A DNA stretch of 64,000 nt from positions 310,001 to 374,000 of the forward strand of contig LATX02000195.1 in assembly GCA_001466705.2 (NCBI GenBank), read 5' to 3'. Shown here one piece after another: positions 1 to 12,204 of this stretch. Made by a program: the position numbers and the translations under genes. The notes beneath the pieces were generated by a model. That model searched no databases. It saw nothing but the letters and a program-made list of their open reading frames with translations, and was not told the DNA's origin. Positions within the stretch are counted from its first letter, which is position 1, and every line of letters begins with the position of its first letter. Origin of the DNA: Moniliophthora roreri. Its lineage: Eukaryota; Basidiomycota; Agaricomycetes; Agaricales; Marasmiaceae.

Positions 1-62
1 AGGAAAGCACCAAGTGTGTCTCCCAAGTCAAGATGAAGAGCAGGTATGGGGGATGTAGCCAT
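1..62 (-). CDS. Start of a DUF6534-like membrane protein (partial, runs off window)
   Basis: Reading the minus strand from base 62 gives an ATG followed by about 20 codons: MATSPIPALHLDLGDTLGAF. This matches the usual opening of the Agaricomycete DUF6534 seven-helix family, in which a Pro-rich lead is followed by an LGxxLGAF-like first-helix start; that is recalled family knowledge, not a search. Only the N-terminus lies in the window, so the remaining helices cannot be seen. The segment sits in DNA without any CpG, so it may belong to a decayed copy and not a live gene. No function beyond a probable membrane protein can be given. Confidence 0.35.
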   Translation of the reverse strand, partial: MATSPIPALHLDLGDTLGAF

Positions 63-1286
63 GTTCTAGAGACTACTAGCAATCTCTGAGCTGCTTGTAT
101 ATATAGGTGCATTAGACATCATGATCTCTAGAAGATTGATGCTCATATACCATTGACTGGTAACTAATCAGACCATTTTAGCTCTCCATCTATACCCAGT
201 GCAACAGAAAGTGATGGCCCACCAGATATGACATGTGTCTTTGCTGTGCAAAAACCATCTCCCCTTGCTCATTTACATCCACTCAATGGTATTTCTTGTA
301 TTGGTAAGTTTTCTTCTTGTCTGAGAAACCACTTTGAATATAGAGTATGGGTGGTTAGACTGACATTGTCAGAATGGGGAGCATAACAGATTGTGATACT
401 TTGGCTGAAAGTCAATATCCAGGGCCATCACTTTCTGTGACACCAAGTACATATCCATATACTTGGGAGATGCTCAGGTCATGATTTTAACAAGAAGGCA
501 TCAAGTTCATCAAGGTGGCAATATTCTCATGTAAGATGATCAGATTCTAACTATATTGAAGTCCAAACAGATTATGTCTGTTCCAGAGGGCTATTCACAA
601 ATCAAAGGATGTTATGTGCTTCTTTGAAGAAGATCAGAATACCTCAGGCTCCCATGAGAGAGTTGTAGAACAGCAACTTGTTTGAACAAATCCTGATTGC
701 AGTTTAGAGTCTAGAGTGATAACCTAGCAGCATTTGGAAAGCCATCAGCTAAGGATAAGAGGCAACTCACCTGATTATTGAGATTGGACAAGTACTTGTA
801 CCAAAGTGTTAATTTGATTGTGATTCTTGGGGCTTGAAGGAGACAGAATCCTTCTACTTCAAGATTGTGTTGAACACTTGTCAAGTGTGAAGAGTGAGTA
901 TAGAGCTCTGACATCAAGATAAACTAGATCAGAGTTGAAAGATCAAGTTCAAGGGGGTTTGGAGTTTATTTGATTATTTGTAAGATTTTAGAACAGTCAA
1001 AATTGAATTGAACACAACCTAAGTAGCATGTTCTGACAGAATTAGGTCTGTGGGAGTGAACCAATTGTCAAGGACTCTTCACAGAATCCAATAATAGGTG
1101 AACACAGTGCAAAACAATGTGTTCATGAGAGTTATGGTCTGCAAGGGCATACTAGTGGTCAAAGACTCTTAATAGGCAGCTGGGTAGAGACAACTGCAAC
1201 ATACATGTTCTGCCTACTTTCCCACTGCATTTCAACACCCATTCCAAGGTGGTACAGATGATGAGGAACAGCTTGTCCCCACTGCA
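1..1286. other. CpG-free, AT-rich block
   Basis: I read every line and found no CG dinucleotide before base 1,287, while the following kilobase has many. Apart from the partial reading frame at the left edge, no open frame looks like a protein. The block resembles the two retroelements farther right in base composition and is best read as old methylated repeat or silenced duplicate DNA. The boundary near 1,286 is abrupt. Confidence 0.7.
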
Positions 1287-4106
1287 CGCTGAAGAAGTGC
1301 AGCTCAGGAGAAAACTAGTACTGGGTGCTTTGGAGGGAGACGGACGCAACCACGACCGGCCCATTACTGGGGTAGGCAACTTCACCATTGTTGAGTATTG
1401 CCCGGTTCTTTGACGAGGGACCTCCCGGACTATCGAGAGGCGAGGAAAAGAGAGACTCTGCACATACCAAATAAATATCAATCTATGATTTACCTGCACA
1501 GGAAAGGAGCCTCAGGTTTCGAGCGGAGACAGAAGTGAGCCGGGATGGGATGAAGGAACCGGATACGAACGGTCCGGACTTTTTTTCCAAATGCTGACAA
1601 ATTTCGACGTTTGACCGGTAAGAACCTAGCGGCAATTGATACCCTCATCACCACTTTCTTGTACCCGCATTCTCCCGCTATTTCATCTGCTTTTGACATC
1701 GTTACCCTCGGAGTGCGTTGTATCGGATATGTTCTTGATGCGTGTTGTGTATCCTTATGATTGTACCTGTTGATACATTATTTCTTGATATATGTAACCA
1801 TGTTCTCGTAGGAACGGTGACTTTTGAGCGGCTGTTAGCCCCGCAACAATAGTCATAGAAGACAAACCGTTAACTTGGCGCGATGCCATCGGAAGCTTTC
1901 TTTCGGTGCAACCAATAAATAGGCGGCTATCTTGTTCTGATTCATTCATATTATGGTACGTATACTGTAACGGAATTTATATCCGGGAAAATGCCATCGC
2001 AACACGTACTAGTCCTAATCCAAGTTTCCCTACCTGACTTGCAAGCTAAGTGTGTTCCCATATCCCTATATCCCTGCTTCGGGAATCACAGACGTATAAT
2101 GAAAAGCGGTTACTTGTTTTTGGTTTATGGAAGCAAACCGCTGATCAACTTTGAACCCAAAAGCCTAATGAGCTTATTGAGCCAGTAACAGTCTACTGAT
2201 ATCTACGAACCCAAGGGCTCACATGACGATTTCGATGACAAAACTCCAACTGACATAACTGACGCGCGTCTATTGAAGCAAGCCCAAAAAAAGTTGGTGA
2301 AGTGGTTGGACCACGCCTACAGATGAGTTCGAGTTTACTTGAAGCTCGGAAGGTTCCAAAACGATGGCTCGATTAGAAGGGTCGGCATTTTCCTTAGTTC
2401 TGTGAGTAACTTGAACAAACTACCCATGATATTAACTGTTTTTGTCAATTGTCGTCATCGCCGTTGAATTAAAGGGTGTGAAGTCTAAAGGCACCTATTT
2501 TTTACGTGGTCTAGATAAATGCACTCGCTCTATTCGGATGTAAAAGACGGCGGCGAAAGGGTCTCGACAGTTAGGGATGGTCCCCCACAATGCTGAGGGT
2601 GCGTTGTTGGCCATACGTGAGAGTGATCTGCGAAAGTTACAAAAAGGGACGTCACAATGTGCACCAGGAGCGGGAACACACGCTGCATCAGAACTCCGTA
2701 GGAGGTTAGTCAGCTATAAAGAGATATTTCGTTACATGCATCCACAGAAAATGAATTCGGGGAACTGATCTTCCGGCTTTCATGACAGTGTATATGACCT
2801 TTTAAAGCCATCAACACTGTCGAGAAAACGGCATCAAATCCGGTTCCTTTTTCCATATTCGCCGCGCAGTTTTGTTCCTCGACATTGTGATGAAGCAGAT
2901 AGATCAGCGAAGATGCAGGGGTGCCAGGTAGTGGCGTTTGACACTATTCGCCGATTTGAACACAGACGTGGGGTAGAGAACTCGCCGAAGGGGGGTTCTA
3001 GTTGAGAGCGGGAAGTATGACACCGTAATGACGCGCTATAGAATTTGGGGTGCTGTCGCTTGCTATTTTCCACTTCGTCGACCTTTGTGGATATTGAGAT
3101 GGCGAAGGAATTCCTCTTTGGTTCCTGAGAGTTACGATTTCAAGAAATGGGGAGATGTCCTGGATTGGAAGGTCGAACGAGTCAAGAGATACGCAGGAAA
3201 GACAGTCAAATCGTACGATTCTAGGGATTCGGAAGATGTAGGACTCGGAGGGTCAGGGACTTTTGATCGAGTTCGTTCCAGCTTCTACAGTGGATGTGCC
3301 CTGCGATTGTGACAATAACACGACGTAAGGTGTTCTGTGCAGCATATGGGAGGAAAACGGAGAAACCCCACGTAGCTCCGAAGGTGGGTTTCTGCTATTC
3401 CCAGCTATCTCTTCCAGCATGCCTCAAAACAAGATTATCATGAATTCGTGTGCAGGTAGCCAGTGAACCATCAGACCATGAAAAGAAAACTACCTTCTGA
3501 TGAGCGCTGAGGCCCAGATTCTCTATAACCATGTGATAGACTTACATTATAGCGGCCTCGAAGGCTGGAATACTCAGCGCTGTACACCTCGAGTTCTATA
3601 GCAACCCGCTCGGCAGTTATTTGAACGGCTCCATTGGCGACAATGAGACTTGAATGACGCAGAAGCCGGAAAAATTGGCAGGGTCATATCACTTCCGTAA
3701 CTTGGGAAGATAGAAGAACTTGATGCTGGTGTGCGAAGTCAGAATTTGGGTGAATATCCGGTGTTGAGGAGAAGATTGCGAGTAAGATTGTATGCAACCT
3801 TCGGAAACGAGCGACTGGGCCAGATTAGATTCCAGGGTGAATACGTGAAAGGTCTGATCCCGATAAAATTGTCGCCACAGGTATATATAAGGTCAAGGAT
3901 TTGAGAGCAGATATCCATCAGTCTCTGCATACCTCAAATCAGCACCCAGTGGCAAGAGAGTTCAAGATATGGATTCCAAAAATCAGACGTCGGTGTTTTT
4001 CCCCCGTCATCCGGTCACGTGAGCTAACCCGGATTTTTTTCAACACTCTCGTCATTGTCACCTTTACACGTCTCCCACAATCTCTCTGCGCACCGAATCT
4101 ACGAAA
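1287..4106. other. Gene-poor stretch upstream of the cyclophilin
   Basis: The base composition is normal here, with CpG present, but no reading frame of convincing length or recognisable motif was found on either strand. Short frames such as 3,028-3,312 lack family motifs and splice continuations. The last few hundred bases must hold the promoter of the cyclophilin gene. Nothing else is recognised. Confidence 0.4.
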
Positions 4107-4978
4107 ATGGCCTCATTTCTACGTCGCTTTGCCTCCACCGCCAGTACTGCCGCCAATAAGTTCGTATGGAGTTAATATGTCTCTGTGGACTTTACTGAAC
4201 GTTACATTTTGGGGAACCATTAGGGCAAACGTTTTCGTGAGTTTAGCATATCGTATGGTGGATGAGCTGGGCTAACGAGGATCCAATCATATTAGTTCGA
4301 CATTGCTGTCAACTCTCAACCCGCAGGAAGGATAGTCTTCAAGCTGTACGACGATGCAGTACCTAGAACTGCCAAAAACTTTAGAGAGCTTGCGACTGGT
4401 CAACATGGCTTTGGTTATGTCGGAAGCTCATTCCACCGCATCATACCAAACGTGCGTTGTCTATGTGCTTGTGCAAGGCACGAGGGCTAATGTGACTTTA
4501 GTTCATGGTACAGGGCGGCGATTTCACAAACCACAATGGCACTGGTGGCAAATCGATATATGGAGACAAATTCCCCGGTGCGAGGCTACTATTCATCTGT
4601 GGAACTACATTGACTCATCTTTTCCTTCGTAGATGAGAACTTCAAGTTTAAGCATTCCAAACCCGGGCTTCTGTCAATGGCCAACGCCGGACCTAACACC
4701 AATGGCTCTCAGGTCTGTCACCATAACCTGCTTTCGTGGTAACCTACTCAAAAGACTTTGCAGTTCTTCATTACAACGGTTGTTACTTCATGGGTGAGCT
4801 CTGATCTCGATACTGTCGCGTCTTTACTCTAACGAACTCCTCCCAGCTTGATGGTAGACACGTAGTTTTTGGAGAGGTTGTAGAGGGCATGGACGTTCTC
4901 AAGAACATCGAAGCGCAAGGTTCTGAGGGTGGCAAGCCAAAACAAAAGGTTACTGTCACTTCCTCCGGTACCGTGTAA
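4107..4978 (+). CDS. Cyclophilin-type peptidyl-prolyl isomerase, mitochondrial form
   Basis: This is a cyclophilin, which catalyses cis-trans isomerisation of prolyl bonds. Seven exons can be followed: 4107-4159, 4224-4236, 4296-4451, 4502-4577, 4633-4712, 4764-4793 and 4847-4978. The joined frame is continuous and about 180 residues long, as usual for single-domain cyclophilins. The N-terminus [18 protein letters not shown] is rich in Arg, Ser and Ala and has no acidic residue, which points to a mitochondrial presequence. The core then follows: [24 protein letters not shown] with the catalytic Arg, FFITT, and [10 protein letters not shown] with the ligand-pocket Trp and His. Exon 2 has only 13 bases and restores the ANVF motif, which strongly supports it. 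The first donor is GTTCGT, not the GTAAGT-like consensus. Confidence 0.93.
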
Positions 4979-5150
4979 GGCGGAAGGACCAAAAGTACAT
5001 TTATACACTGCGAACTCTTCCATGGATTCTATTAGATGAATACGAGTTGGTTAATTTCGGATATGAACATCGGACACTGTCACATGTGACGTCACAAGTC
5101 TGCACTTCCTCCTTGCGTCCATCATCTTCGCTCTCAGTGCTAATCAAGAC

Positions 5151-6400
5151 ATGTCTTCCAAACCACTTAAGGCTACGGTCAATTGTGATATGGGAGAGGT
5201 GAGTTTTTAATCACATGTGTTAGTGATAATCTCACACCAAAGTTTCAGGGATATTCGCTCTACACCATAGTAAAGCGATTGAAAGCACGCAGTCGAGGAC
5301 ATACTCAACCTCTTTGTATAGGGAAACGACGATTCTCTCATGAAAACAATTCATTTGGCTAATATAGCCTGTGGCTTTCACGCTTCGTAAGCCCCCATTT
5401 GTGCTCGCAATCGCTTATCTGAAGCTGCATACAGGGATTTCTCTGTCATGGACAAGACCGTGTCCCTCGCAAAGCAAAATGGGGTCAATGTCGGTGCCCA
5501 TCCGTCCCTTCCCGACAGGCAAGGGTTCGGACGGAGAGAAATGGCAATGAAGCCGGTGCGAAACCGATTGTAGTTCAGTGATTATATAACTGATTCTTTT
5601 TTGACAGGATGAACTTGAATCTTGCTTCGTCTACCAAGTAGGGGCCTTACAAGGCTTCCTCATCAAGCATGGTCTGAAGCTCCACCACGCACGCCATCCT
5701 TAGTTGCTCATGTTTCCTTTGCCTAACTCTGTGCTAGATTAAACCTCATGGCGCAATCTACGGTCAAACTAGTCGGGACATTACCCTAGCTCGTGCTGCA
5801 GTTGGCATTTGTAAGATGTTTACCTCTGAAAATCAAAACGTAGCCTTCGTCGGACTCCCCGGGACTGCGCACCAGGAGGCCGCCGCAGAGCTTGGAGTCA
5901 AATTCATTCCAGGTGAGTAATTCCGCTGCTGCTGCTGCTAATCACATGTTTATTGCTTATCGCTTTCCTTAGAATGGTTCGCCGATTTGGACTATAGTCC
6001 CGAGGGGAAACTGATCATAACCCAGTGGGCCGCAGTCAAGTTCCAATGGTTTTCGGGAACTGACACGATCGCTTCTGTAGGGTTCACACTCATGTGACAG
6101 AAGAGACTGTGCGAAAGCGGGTAAGCGAGCCGGCTAAGGTCCTCATGTACACCGTTCATTTCGTGTTCTCTAGGTGCATGCTCTCCTGAAGGATCGGAAA
6201 GTAACGACGGTCGATGGTAGTTTCCTGCCATTCGGAACGGATGCCGATGAGGTATCTATATGTTGTCATTCAGATACACCAGTGAGTGTACACCTGGCTT
6301 CTATTTCACTCTGCTCATGACTTGGACGTAGGACGCAGTGAAGGTTGCTACGTTGGTGAAGCGACTCGTCGATGAGCACAACCTTTCCGCTGGATTGTGA
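5151..6400 (+). CDS. LamB/YcsF family protein (PxpA-like, lactam or 5-oxoproline hydrolysis)
   Basis: The protein belongs to the LamB/YcsF family. In bacteria the member PxpA is one subunit of ATP-dependent 5-oxoprolinase, and the Aspergillus name-giver is tied to lactam use. Starting at ATG 5151, exons splice to a frame of about 250 residues with all family landmarks: [43 protein letters not shown], and near the end [12 protein letters not shown]. The first exons are 5151-5198, 5249-5269 and 5322-5386. The intron at 5689-5737 only works as a GC-AG intron. The next gene on the same strand starts 278 bases downstream and encodes the fused KipA/KipI partner domains, which supports a joint role. 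Substrate (5-oxoproline or another lactam) is inferred. Confidence 0.9.
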
Positions 6401-6678
6401 ATCGACTGTTACAAGACTGTTATCAACTACGCACAGGAACAAATATAACACTAATATGACTCGAATGAGCATCGATCAGCCTAGAACGTCATTGGTCGTC
6501 GCGTGATGTGTCGCTGTATCCTATCGCTGTGAGTAAATTCAAACAGTCCTGGGAACGGGCAGTAATTTCAACGCACCTGCTGCCAGTTATCAAAATCGAT
6601 TATATTTCTTATCAGTCGTATCGAGAAGCTATCAGTTCGCGGAACCTCTTCGCTGTCCTTCCGTCTCGAATTCTGACG

Positions 6679-9600
6679 ATGCCCGAACAACAGAAGCTAT
6701 TAGTCGCCAATCGGGGGGAGATTGCTGTCCGTATCATACGCACAGCACACGCATTCGCAATCCCAACGGTTGCAATCTACACGCCTTCAGATGCCCTCGC
6801 CCCTCATGTGTCTCTCTCCGAAGAGGCAGTTGCCTTACCCCTGAAACCTGGGGAATCCGAGTTTAACACCTATCGTAACGTCCATGGAATCCTATCCATT
6901 TGCAAGAGACACGGTGTAACTCTCGTTCACCCTGGCTATGGCTTCATTTCAGAAGATCCCGAGGCAGGGGCACTTTTCGAAGAGGCTGGGATCACATGGT
7001 TGGGGCCCACAGCGGAGGTCATACGAATGATGGGAGTCAAGCATGAGGCAAGAGCCATTGCTCAAAAGTCCGATGTTCCTGTTGTTCCCGGATCGGAGGG
7101 CATCCTGGTTGACGATGAGAACGCATTACACGCTGCAAAGAAGGTCGGATTCCCCGTGATCCTGAAGGCAACTTCTGGTGGTGGTGGTATGGGTATGGTG
7201 ATTTGCGCAAACGAAGGCGAGGTGAAAGATAAGTTCCGTGGGACAGTCGAACGAGCCAAGGTATGTCATACATACTTCTAATGCTTATTTGCTCTGATTG
7301 GTTAGAATAGTCTCTGTTCGGTGATGGAAGAGTCTTCGCAGAGAGATATTTTCCTGCGGCGCGGCACATTGAGATTCAGGTGCAACCCATTCTTCTGCTC
7401 CACTAGCTTCGCTGACTTATAATGTCTTCTCAGATCTTCGGAGATGGTTTAGGCAATGTGATTCATTTTGGCGAACGTGAATGTAGTGTTCAAAGAAGGC
7501 ATCAAAAAGTTATTGAGGAAACACCCAGCCCATTCTTGTCGTCACATCCAGGTATGTGCTACACGCACCGATGGATGACGGCTCGATTGACATGCTTTCT
7601 ACGCTAGGGTTACGGGAGAAGATGTGCGGTGCCGCAGTCCGACTCGGACAGACCATCAAATATAGCTCGGCGGGTAATACCTATCTCACCATCTCACTCT
7701 AGAAAACTTAATCTCCATGGAATTGTAGGAACTGTCGAATTCATCGTAGACGACAATGATGGGTCATTCTTCTTTCTCGAGATGAACACTCGGATTCAGG
7801 CGAGCCTTTAACGAGTTAAACACTATCAGTGGTTGATTATCGATTCATTTCGTGTGGCATAGGTCGAACACCCTGTCACTGAGGCGGTACATCCCGGGCT
7901 TGACCTTGTCAAGTTCATGATCGAGCTTGGAGTCGCAAAACGCCAAGGAAGCTCTTTCGATATTTCGCTGTCGGGGCTTAGAGCTCGTGGCCTTGATGCA
8001 ATTTCGACAGTTGATAAGCATGCGATCGAAGTACGCGTGTATTCGGAGAACCCGTTCCAGAACTTCAAACCGTGCCCTGGTGTCCTTCAGGCTGTTGACC
8101 TCAAGGAAGGCAAATACGATTGGTTAAGAGTTGATAGCTGGGTATGTATCCTGAAATTATGCATTTCTACATGTCACTTATCCAATCAAGATCTCGACAG
8201 GAACGACGATATCGCCATTTTTCGACCCTCTGATTGCGAAATTGATCGTGATAGGGAAAGACAGGACTGAGGCGTTAACACATCTTCGCCAAGTTCTCGA
8301 GGAGATCCAGGTTCATGGTCCGCCGAACAACGTTCAGTACCTCCTAGCCGTCGTGGACAGCAATACATACCAACTCGGACAAGCTACCACCCAGTTCCTC
8401 GACACCTTCAAGTTTACGCCTCGGTCCGTCTCTCGGCTTCAGCCAATCATCTTTTTTCTTATCTTTGTATATCAGATCTTTTACGGTTGTTTCTGGAGGT
8501 CTGGACTCGACGATCCAGGACTACCCAGGACGCACGACCGGCTTGGGTATACCCCGCAGCGGTCCCATGGATTATGTCGCTTTCCGAGTAGCGAATATAC
8601 TTGCCGGCAATCCTCAAACGACCGAAGGCGTGGAGGCCATTGTAATCCCGGGCGTGGAGCTTGAGCTCCACTTTCACGTTGAGACCGTCATAGCAGTAAC
8701 GGGGAAGCGTCTTTCTGTCTTTGTAAACGATGAACAAGTGGATATGTGGTCTCGGATCATAGTCCCTGCTGACGGAAAACTGCTGCTTCAAGCGCTACCC
8801 ACTGAGACTGGTGCATCTGGTCTGAGATCCTATTTGGCTGTTCGCGGTGGCTTCCCTCAAATCCCCGAGTACTTAAATTCGAAATCAACGTCCATGGGGC
8901 TTAGTGGATATCAGGTATGTTAGCATGGTTCATCAGAAAAAGACATGGTTGACCAAATGAGCATAGGGAAGGACCCTGTTACCAGGCGATGAGATCGCTC
9001 TTGCAGACTGCTCGCCAATACCTGATGAGCGCCAGACACCCTGCGCTTTTCCAAAGGAATCGATTCCTGTCTATCCAATGCACTGGACGATTCATGTTCT
9101 TCCAGGCCCTCATGGTGATAGTGAGTACGTCACCCCAGCCGGCATCGAGAAATTCTACGCAACGAAGTGGAAAGTCGCAGCATCGAGTAATAGGATGGGC
9201 ATTCGACTAGATAGCCCTGAGCGTATTGCATGGGCTCGAGAGAATGGAGGAGAAGGTGGATCGCATCCCAGCAACATCCTGGATAACGGATATGCCCTTG
9301 GAACGTTGAACATCAACGGCGATACGCCTGTCATTCTTACCAACGAGGGCCCGGATATGGGTGGCTACATGTGCTTCTGTACCATAGCTTCAGCGGATCT
9401 GTGAGTCGTTCTGTCTTCTACAGTGTGGCTCCGTGCTGATGCCTTTTAGATGGAAGACCGGGCAATTGAATCCAGGATCTACGGTGCAATTCAAGCGACT
9501 GACCTGGGAACAAGCTCGCTCACTTCACGAAATCCTCGAGTCTTGGCTCAGAGAGGCAGAAGCTGTGGTGAAGAAAGGCGGCGTCGCTGAGCTGGAGAGC

Positions 9601-11490
9601 GTACCACTCCCTGTCCATGAAGAAGCTTGGCATGACCCTAAACTTCGCGTCATTTCATCTCCAAATAGGCCCCAGGTGGTTTTCCGTCAGGTACGGTCAC
9701 TACTCTCATTTGCCACTCCATCGTGTATTGATAAGAAGCCTAGGCCGGAGATTCCTGTATCCTGGTGGAATTTGGACCCATGAAACTGGATTTCACCATC
9801 AGAGCACGGATACACGCATTTGAGGAAGAGGTCAAGCGAAGAAAGATACCAGGAGTCGTCAGGTTTTGTCCTTGTGTTCGTTCGACTATGGTTCGTCATT
9901 TTGATATCCACCTATATCCTGGTACCGACTACTTCTCGTCAGTGTCATTATGAACCATCTGCGGTGTCGTCTGTCAACGACTTGGTTGATGCGCTTGTCG
10001 ATGTCGAGGCTACTCTCGGCGATGATATGGCTGATATGACCTTCCCTGGCCGAAGGATCACTTTCCCTGTCGTACTTGACGATTCTTGGAGCCGAGATGC
10101 GATTGCTCGGTATATGAAAGCCACCCGAAGCAAGGCTGTTTACCTGCCAAGTAATATTGAGTACCTGGCTAATAACAATGGACTGGACAGTGCTCAAGAG
10201 GCTCTACGCAAGCTTGTTGGGTCGGATTGGGTATGTTGTCGATTCTACGTCAGGTGTGAGCTCATTAGCTTAAGCCCGGTCAACTCTCACAGGTGGCCTT
10301 TGGGGTAGGATTCTACCTAGGCTGTCCCTTCATGGTACCGGTATGTCCGGCAAAGTTCATAGTCGGGCGAAACTCAGGGCACGGTTACGTACAGGTCGAT
10401 CCTCGATGCAGGTTGGTTGGGCAGAAAATGAATCCATCCAGGACATATACTCCAAGGGTACAGTTAGGCTTCTCCTATTCTATTCTTGCGACGCTAAAGG
10501 AGGATCTATCTGCAGGGCGCCATCGGTATCGCAGGCGTCGTTGCTGCGATCTATCCAGTAGAGTCACCCGGAGGCTATCAGTTGTATGGGAGAACCCTCC
10601 CTACATGGCAAACATGGGGCCGTGGTGTGGATTTCGCACCTGATCGTCCCTGGTTACTTAGACCATTTGATCAAGTAAGCTTCGTGGAATGTCAATCTCT
10701 TTTCTATTTTCTGACTGTCAGTCGTGTGTGTAGCTGCGATTCGAACCCATCAGCGAGAAGGAATATGTTGAAGTGCGTGTTGGATTGGTGATGTCAGATG
10801 GGAAAGCTAACGTTCTGACATCCTGATGCCTATTTCAGATTGAGAAAGACTTTGACGCGGGAAGATATCGGTTTAAGGTGTGATACAGCTTTGTTGGAGT
10901 GCGCGTGGGATCGCTTCACAAAATCCTTCTCGTTTCAGATGGAGGATATCATGTTTTCAATGAAAGATTACCTGCAGTTTATTGACAGCATTCGCAACGA
11001 AATCTCGGCCTTCAAGGAGGCTCAGGCCAAAGCTGTAGCGGAAGTGGAGAAGAAGTCCGTGCTAAACATATTCTTACGTCACTGCGATACGATTCTCACC
11101 AACTGCTATTCAGGGAACAAGTTTTCCTGAAGGAGTGGGAAGCTGGGAAGGCAAAAGCAAGCCAAACGACCACGGGTGACGCGTCGGCTTCCACAAGTCA
11201 GTGATTGTCAACCAATACGGGCGGTCGACTAAACAATCATTTCCCTTACAGGTGCCGGTGTAAGTAAGGTGACCTCACCTCTCTCTGCATCCATATGGAA
11301 GATCAAGGCCACGTTGGGAGAAGAGATACAATCTGCGAGCGACGTATTGTGCATCCTGGAAGCCATGAAGACTGAAATTCCCATCACGGCTGGAGTGAAG
11401 AATGTGGGAAAGAGAATTGAAGGATTTGGTCAGGGTGTCAAGGAAGGGCGGACGGTGCTGCCAGGCGATATTCTGTTCTTGCTCAAATGA
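6679..11490 (+). CDS. Biotin carboxylase-KipA-KipI-biotinyl fusion (urea-carboxylase-like)
   Basis: Many exons splice to roughly 1,250-1,300 residues. Domain order is as follows. First is biotin carboxylase, beginning [16 protein letters not shown], with the ATP-grasp loop SGGGGMGM and EMNTRIQVEHPVTE. Next is the KipA/PxpC (AHS2) domain from about base 8,476, with STIQDYPGR and IPRSGPMDY. Then comes KipI/PxpB (AHS1), spliced across 9890/9943, with [14 protein letters not shown]. The protein ends with a biotinyl domain carrying EAMKTE, whose Lys would hold biotin. This is the architecture of urea carboxylase, but there is no allophanate-hydrolase amidase domain as in fungal urea amidolyase. 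The in-frame sequence before 6679 is ignored because the family start motif follows ATG 6679 directly. With a LamB/YcsF gene just upstream, carboxylation-assisted opening of 5-oxoproline or another lactam is a good alternative to urea carboxylation. Confidence 0.92.
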
Positions 11491-11616
11491 GCTGGTATAC
11501 TTACCTTTGATGAATATCGTGTATATTACCAAAACTCGGCCTCCTATCAGCGCAGCTGAGATTGTATTACGTGATACATATCTCACTAGACCTGTAACAG
11601 TTCCTTCGTGGAGGTC

Positions 11617-11700
11617 CTTACGATTACGATCGAGCGTTTTATTCTGGGTGACGTCGGACCATATTGAGAAGACGATCGGACCCGCGATCAACCTGACCTT
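11617..11700. repeat. Inverted repeat, left arm
   Basis: The reverse complement of this stretch closely matches 12,101-12,204. Shared blocks include AGGTCAGGT, CGGGxCCGATCGTCTTC, CAATATGGTC, and CGATCxxAATCGTAAG. The right arm carries about 20 extra bases in the middle. The spacer is about 400 bases. This could be a small decayed transposon or two copies inserted head to head. Confidence 0.65.
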
Positions 11701-12100
11701 TCACTCATGTTGCAGATTCAACTTGTAGTTCTTGAGGTACCTGTCGCTTCCGTGTGGAAAACCAGCAACAGAGAAACATTGTGGTGGAAGGGAATCAATA
11801 TATGGCTATGGTACAGGCTTATTGTTCACAGATATGTGTTCTACTATAAGTTTTCAAAGGTCTTTCGACTGAGAGTATTTTGAGTATTTCAAGAAATCGG
11901 CAATGGGATTTAAGAGCATCTGACTGGCAGTGTCCATAGTTCGGTCGCTACGCAAGATAGTGGACAAGAAGGAACCAGTTTATTCAAACTCGTTGTTGCA
12001 GAGCAAAGAGAATTTGCATCCTGGCAGCTAGGTGGACATGTTGTGTTGTGCACGGCTCTGCAAGTTAAGCTTATCGCTGGCGAAGCAGTATCAGACTCCG

Positions 12101-12204
12101 AGGTCAGGTCGACCGCGGGACCGATCGTCTTCCCAATATGGTCTTTTCAAAATTCCCATCACTGCCATGTCACCCAAAATGGAACGTTCGATCACAATCG
12201 TAAG
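12101..12204. repeat. Inverted repeat, right arm
   Basis: This is the partner of 11,617-11,700, as seen by direct reading of the reverse complement. It lies about 610 bases upstream of the laccase start. Confidence 0.65.

Noticed and set aside
6508..6678. An upstream extension of the carboxylase frame
   Set aside because: It has no ATG and no family similarity, and ATG 6679 fits the family start.
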